From Cephalothrix spiralis (taxonomy: Eukaryota > Nemertea > Palaeonemertea > Archinemertea > Cephalotrichidae), in assembly GCA_032353305.1 (NCBI GenBank), contig JAUCNG010216639.1:1-12844 (forward strand): DNA of 12,844 nt, in the 5' to 3' direction. Positions within the stretch are counted from its first letter, which is position 1. Every line of letters starts with the position of its first letter. The notes under the pieces were generated by a model. It saw nothing but the letters and a program-made list of their open reading frames with translations, was not told the origin of the DNA and did not search any database. The position numbers were made by a program, and so were the translations under genes. Below, piece after piece: positions 8,452 to 12,844 of the stretch.

Positions 8452-8700
8452 CTGTAAAGAAAAATTTTAAATTAAGGTATTTGTTGATAGCCAGAAAACT
8501 TTTAAATAAAGTAAACTTTAAGCAGTTTAAACGCAAACTGTCTAATAATTACTTGACCTAACTTGCCTACCTTGTTTAGCATAGAAATTTTCATTTATCC
8601 TCGGATTTATCGCTGAGCGTTACCACATTCGTACAAATTAAAAATACTCCACTGGCGCGACGGAGCTCACTTGGAAATGACAATTTTTAGCTTTCGCTAT
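8452..8700. other. Intron 1, sequence next to the exon 2 acceptor
   Basis: This is the 3' end of intron 1, which runs 12393 to 8452 (3942 nt). The pyrimidine tract of the acceptor lies at 8453-8466. GGAGCTCACTTGG at 8662-8674 resembles the start of the R units. Confidence 0.6.
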
Positions 8701-9098
8701 GATTTTTGACCTTTGAGACCTCGGCATTTAAACTCTCCTAGCGGCGTAAATATGAACTCCAATGTCCTAAAAAATGCAAAAAAATTTCGATGCAAACTGA
8801 TCGTAATATGGTAGACAGTGGTCTAATGAAGCTTCAATATTTAAGTTTCATTAAGCTGGAATCAAAACAGTAGGAGGATTAGATTTGGCCCTAAGGTCTA
8901 AAAAAATGCCAAAAGATAATGTTTTTGGCCCAATGCTTCGATCGAAAAATGGTTAAAAATTATTCTTTATAATCGGCTCGGATACCTCTAAAAGAATTTA
9001 AAGCAAATCGATTAATGCTTACTACCAAAACGAAGCGTGACAGACATCCACACACCCTTCAACTGCACTGCACGATAGCATAAGCTCACTAAAAATTA
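8701..9098 (+). mobile_element. R/P/T composite repeat copy lacking its terminal hairpin
   Basis: Positions 8701-8783 are an R module (ACCTCGGCATTTAA, CCTAGCGGCGTAAATATGAA). Positions 8784-8922 match the P segment at 2741-2872. From about 8874 it matches T at 7121-7375. It therefore links the pieces seen separately elsewhere into one element order R-P-T. The end reads GATAGCATAAGCTCACTAAAAATT, so the whole loop and right arm of the hairpin have been deleted. Confidence 0.8.
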
Positions 9099-10515
9099 GT
9101 TTGGTTGGTAAGCTCTATAGGTACCGTTAAAGATAGGAATCGTATTTTGTATAGGCAATATAGGATTAATAGATTAACAGGCAATGTTTGGGTGCCAGGG
9201 TTTATAAGGAGGTTTCTAAAACGTCTGTGCTTCTATTAAAATTTAAATAACTTTAAAATATAGTGTCATAAACGTCCCTAATTTACACCATTTAGGTATG
9301 TGAAAATTTGATATAATAGTGAGGACTGCTCAGAATATAACAAAATCCTTTACCACCAATTTCATTTCATCAAGATTACATGCTTTTTAATATTTTTTGG
9401 CAGAACATCAATTAAAAAAATTAAATGGTTTTGTGTATTGATGACATTAAGATAGAATGAAACCATATTATACAACAGCCTGGTGCCATATATAGCTTAT
9501 ACAGACAATTTAAAGGAAAATTCAGAGAGGATCTGTTTAAGATAAATTTGTGAATTAAATACAAAATAATTGCTTAATTTATGCTTAATCATTAAGGTAT
9601 ATACTTGCAATATCTAACAAAGACTAACATTTTATCAAGTTACTACATTTTGCACTTAGGTGAAAGAAATTAGTAGGCAAAGGAGACCACAACTTGGTAA
9701 AGGACACCACAAGCAATAATCATCTGGAAAAACACTGTTTTAGTGCATGGAAATGGCTTCTGTATGTTCCAGAGAAAAATAATATGGTTATCATGCTAAA
9801 TTTAATAATACACGCTTTTAGGAAAAAAATTAATCAGTTATGGTAAAATATCAACTATTTAGCAGGCATTTTTACTACATTTCTAGACGAATTCTGAAAA
9901 AAAACGACTATATGTAAACAGATTCTATACAATAAACACATAAAGGTTATATATGGCAAAGCTTTCATGACAATTAAATTGGCAACATTATGAATAAATT
10001 GTACATTAATGGCTCATTTGTTTTTGAAGAATAGATAAAGGAGACCACTTTCATTATCTGAGCTTGACAGCAGCCAAATTACAAATTTATGAATTTATTC
10101 ATGATAAAAAACTGCGAAAAATATTCAAAATTTTTGAATTTTGCGAACCTTATGATAGTCTAATTTACAATTTCTTTCCTTTTTTTTAGTCTATGGCTTT
10201 TTTGGCTCAAACGTATATGACATAAAATAACGACTTAGCAGAAATTACCCTAACACAAATCATAAACTAAAATAGTCACCCATGGTAAATAATGCCAAGC
10301 CAACAAAATTTTATTGAAAATGTGTATGTAAGTATGCCATCTGGCGTAAATATATCAAGCGTAACACTAAGGGAATTCAACCTTGACATCAGGCAAACAC
10401 TGACAGATCAACAGAGCTAAGTCACCCACATATTATATATTGATCCAGTGATGCAAAAATAAACCCCATAAAAAGTAAACACTGATCGCAGGCATGCTTC
10501 TGCTTGGGTACAGTG
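9099..10515. other. Intron 1, middle part
   Basis: AT-rich, about 1.4 kb, with no exon or clear mobile element. AAAGGAGACCAC occurs at about 9679 and 10037, with a variant AAAGGACACCAC at 9701. Short perfect palindromes such as TTCAAAATTTTTGAA near 10124 are what AT-rich DNA gives by chance. Confidence 0.55.
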
Positions 10516-10599
10516 CACAGGACCCAGCCACTATCCCGTCTTGCTTCTTGAAAAATCTTCTTTTTAAGAAGAAAGACAGGGTAATGGCTGGGTCCTGTG
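10516..10599. repeat. 84-bp near-perfect hairpin
   Basis: The left arm 10516-10555 starts CACAGGACCCAGCCA and the right arm 10561-10599 ends with its inverse TGGCTGGGTCCTGTG, around a 5-nt loop TCTTC. Over 39 positions the arms differ at five. The outer 15 pairs are perfect. In RNA from the plus strand two of the five differences would form G-U pairs, and likewise two from the minus strand. It could be a tiny MITE or a hairpin RNA precursor; sequence alone does not decide. Confidence 0.85.
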
Positions 10600-10692
10600 G
10601 TAGCGTAAGGGCTGATTAACAGCATATTACACCAGGAGCATGAATTTGGCAGTTTGTCTTGTCAGACAAAGACTAGTCAATGCATTAATGTT

Positions 10693-11730
10693 CGCCTTAG
10701 GCTTATTGTAAACGACGCTCACACACACATCGATGCCAATGTCGACGCTAATCTGTAAATGACGCTTTTATCCATGATCATGATTCGTTTATAATAATAA
10801 GTACCGCAATTTTGATACAAGGTGTGCGGAGCTGAATGCATGCACCTACAAAGGCCATTTACATTAATAACGGATATTTCAGTGCCTAAATTAACTTAGG
10901 CCTGTTATTTCAGGCCTATTAAAGCTACGCCTATAGGCTATTTGAAAGCTATTTGCAAACTGCATTTACATTTAAATGATTACAGGTATTTCAGGCATGT
11001 CGAAGACAATGACAATGCCTAAATGATGTGCTTAGACATGTATATATACACAGGCCTGTTAATCAAGGCCTAAGGCTACACCTATTGGCCATTTACTTTT
11101 AATTGATCACGCATATTTTAGGCATGCCGTAGATAGGGCCCAATGACATTAATGTTATTTCGAGCTTTAAGCTATAGGCCATTTTAAATATTTTTGCGAA
11201 TTAAATGTGTTCACTTTTAATTGATTACGGGTTAAAAATGTACAGAGTATTCAAATTGGCTTTAGGCGTAGTTTAAGGCCCCCAAAAAAAGGCCTGTGTA
11301 TATATAGGTATTGCTATAGTCTTCGGCATGCCTGAAATACCAACCATCAATGTAAAGTATACAGTATACACATTATGCGATTTATTTATAGGCGTAACTT
11401 AAGGTCCGAAATAATAGGCCTATGGAAATGTAGGCATTGTTATTGTCTTCGGCAACACCTTGATTTCTAAATAAGTCTTCTGCCATTTTGTTACCGCTTC
11501 AATAATATATCACCTGAATAATGGCACAAGCAGATTTTTTTCAGACTTGATGGAATAATAAGATCACAAAGACATAGTACCATACAGAACTATTAATAAA
11601 CATTGTAATTTTTTTGTAATTATCAAGATAACTCGACTTAATTGCATTTTTTTCTAAACTAGTGTCGTTTACAGATTAGTGTCTACGTAGGCATTGATGT
11701 GTGTGCATCATTGACCATAAGCCATCGCCT
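10693..11730. mobile_element. Compound foldback element with inner inverted tandem units
   Basis: Outer arms 10693-10766 and 11661-11730 are inverted copies, with GCTAATCTGTAAATGACGC on the left against GTGTCGTTTACAGATTAGTG on the right. Inside, a unit of about 115-125 bp recurs in forward orientation from about 10866, 10978 and 11105, with GGTATTTCAGGCATGTCGAA, ACAATGCCTA, ACAGGCCTGTTA and GGCTACGCCTATAGGC. Two reversed units start at 11266 and 11391 (GGCGTAGTTTAAGGCC, TCTTCGGCATGCCTGAAATA). The element therefore folds back on both levels. No coding frame lies inside. Confidence 0.8.
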
Positions 11731-11786
11731 TATATGTGGCCTTTATGCCCAGCATTATGTTAATTATATTCAAATAGGTAACACTA

Positions 11787-12311
11787 AGGCCATGAGAAGT
11801 CACACTTCAGTTTACTGTCCACCACCCGGTAGTCCCCGAACTTGCCGACAAAATTTTCTATTATTTCCTATTTACAGTGCTCTCACTGCTTCCAAACTTA
11901 TTCAAATACTTCCCTGAGCTTATTAAGGTCTTTAAAACAGTTTTCATACATATCACACCCCGGCTCACCCCCCTTGACTGATTTTCTCATGTTTTTGAAC
12001 TTCTTACAGGATATTTCGTGAAAGTCCGTCATTTTTTTGTGTCCGCCATTTTTATTCTTCATTTGGACAAGACCAAATGATATTCAGCACGATCTGTGCA
12101 AATTGAATGTTGCCAACTTCCGATCTGATTCTCATGACGGGGAGTCCCTGAACTTGCGGTTTTTCTTTGTAGAATAGATGTAAGGTACCGGTAATAAGAT
12201 TTATTATATTTGGTATTTGGGGGTAAAATAATAGATAATAGAAATCAGCCACCTGCCCGCCCCTCCAAAATTCATCCTGATGGTAAACTGAAGTGTGACT
12301 TCTCATGGCCT
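11787..12311. mobile_element. 525-bp element bounded by a perfect 29-bp inverted repeat
   Basis: The 29 bases at 11787-11815, starting AGGCCATGAGAAGTCACA, are exactly inverted at 12283-12311. After a diverged spacer, TTTCTATTAT..CTATTT is also inverted (about 11856-11877 against 12226-12245). AGTCCCYGAACTTGC is repeated directly at 11831-11845 and 12143-12157. The two frames that share MRSHTSVY (11699-11917 plus, 12052-12306 minus) do so only because of the inverted repeat. No clear target duplication. Confidence 0.75.
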
Positions 12312-12393
12312 GTAAACAGCGAACAACAGTACACTTAATAACAGGTTGAACATGATGAAATTAATTTTGAAAGGAGACATTATTTTACATTAC

Positions 12394-12706
12394 CTTTACG
12401 TGATGAATTTGTTGGGGTAGGCCTCCTTGCATTCCTCCTCGACGGCGAGGAAAATGACCGGAGCATCTCCTGCCCTACAGTTCTGTTAGCATGGTTAGCA
12501 TGGTTATGTGGAAGTTGAACTGGAACAGTGACAGGAACAGGAAGTGTTCTGGAACTACCGGTACTTCTAGCAGGGACAGCTGGTGGTCTCGAATATGGTG
12601 TTCCTATTACACCCTCAGTAAGTCTTCTTAGAGCTGGATGCTGGACAATTTGAGCCAGGAGTCGACCAAAGTTTTGGTTCTCGATTTCGTCATGTTCGTC
12701 CGCCAT
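12394..12706 (-). CDS. Exon 1 (first coding exon) of an uncharacterised multi-exon gene
   Basis: This exon encodes residues 1-104 and one base of codon 105. The ATG at 12706 lies in a favourable context (AAAAATGGCGG), and an in-frame TAG lies 12 codons upstream with no ATG between, so it is the first possible start. Residues 2-12 are acidic. Residues 13-34 (NFGRLLAQIVQHPALRRLTE) can form an amphipathic helix. Residues 39-104 are rich in Pro, Ser, Arg and Thr, include PVPVTVPVQLP and HNHANHAN, and look disordered. The reading frame runs on to a stop at 12380, but AAAG|GTAATG at 12394/12393 is a good donor, and using it leaves phase 1, which matches exon 2. A second GT 6 bp upstream (CAC|GTAAAG) gives the same phase and cannot be excluded. 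I do not recognise this segment by function. Confidence 0.78.
12485..12502 (-). repeat. 9-bp tandem repeat inside exon 1
   Basis: GTTAGCATG occurs twice in tandem, and a third, partial GTTATGTGG follows. On the coding strand it gives HNHANHAN (residues 67-74), an in-frame length polymorphism candidate. Confidence 0.85.
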
Positions 12707-12844
12707 TTTTTCGCGCTGAAATCTCACGTGTTTACGCGTCTAGTCTAATCGATTTCAGTCCGCAAAATACTCCTCAATCTATTGCATGTCTTATTATAGC
12801 GGAGTACTTTGAAATAGCATAGATGAATGTCTATGATTAGACTA
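12707..12844 (-). promoter_or_regulatory. Upstream and probable 5' UTR region of the minus-strand gene
   Basis: Reading upstream from the ATG there is a GCGCGAAAA stretch resembling an E2F site (about 12707-12715), a CACGTG E-box (12725-12730), an ACGCGT (12734-12739), and on the minus strand TATAATAA at 12798-12791, about 85 nt before the ATG. These are short motifs and may be chance. The transcription start is not defined by sequence alone. ATTTCAG just upstream of the ATG could also act as an acceptor, in which case a non-coding first exon would lie outside the window. Confidence 0.35.
12741..12844. repeat. Imperfect inverted repeat around the upstream region
   Basis: TAGTCTAATC at 12741-12750 is exactly inverted as GATTAGACTA at 12835-12844, the last bases of the window. 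Inside it, AAAATACTCC (12764-12773) pairs with GGAGTACTTT (12801-12810). This could be a small foldback element that ends at, or continues past, the window edge. Confidence 0.5.

Noticed and set aside
8244-8561. 105-residue plus-strand frame
   Set aside because: It is antisense to exon 2, which has acceptor, donor and phase support on the other strand.
10866-11459. CRISPR-like array from the regularly spaced units
   Set aside because: The units are long, diverged and present in both orientations inside a foldback element in animal DNA; there are no short identical repeats with unique spacers.
11699-12306. Two frames on opposite strands both containing MRSHTSVY
   Set aside because: The shared peptide is explained fully by the 29-bp inverted repeat.
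12380-12727. Treating this frame as an intact 115-residue protein
   Set aside because: The upstream start would be a GTG, and the last codons lie beyond a good donor whose use gives the phase required by exon 2.

Overview
The window reads as nuclear DNA of an animal, most likely a marine invertebrate; I cannot settle the phylum. The reasons are AT-rich non-coding sequence, short coding segments bounded by GT/AG splice sites in matching phases, and a heavy load of decayed and nested non-autonomous repeats. I see no bacterial or phage gene structure, no CRISPR array and no rRNA gene.

The only gene I can support lies on the minus strand and spans at least half of the window. Exon 1 (12706 down to 12394) starts at an ATG in good context. 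Exon 2 is 8451 to 8259 and exon 3 is 6192 to 6015. The three exons join in frame (phase 1, then phase 2) and exon 3 ends on a codon boundary at a donor site. Together they give 228 residues: a short N-terminal helix, a Pro/Ser/Arg-rich linker, and a compact strand-helix-strand domain ending in an acidic tail. The rest of the gene is not recognisable and probably lies beyond position 1. The domain layout recalls the N-terminal part of the expanded G2E3/HECT-like proteins of fish and invertebrates, but this is recollection of a pattern and not a search result.

Everything else is intron, upstream sequence or repeats. Positions 1-670 hold a 31-bp tandem repeat and a SINE-like element with a tRNA-like head on the minus strand. 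Positions 1122-1145 hold a short terminal fragment of a repeat family (called T here). Positions 1554-1683 hold a degenerate minisatellite. Positions 2011-3810 hold a modular repeat (called R/P here) in several diverged copies, one of which is split by a 512-bp inverted-repeat element flanked by TTAA on both sides. Positions 4266-5228 form a foldback element with arms of about 300 bp. Intron 2 holds a T copy with an intact terminal hairpin (7121-7375) and intron 1 an R/P/T copy that has lost it (8701-9098). Intron 1 also holds an 84-bp hairpin (10516-10599), a foldback element built from outer inverted arms and inner inverted tandem units (10693-11730), and an element bounded by a perfect 29-bp inverted repeat (11787-12311).

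The main value of the window is therefore a set of well-delimited MITE and foldback families sitting in and around the introns of a multi-exon gene, with one family whose empty target site can be reconstructed from a neighbouring repeat copy.
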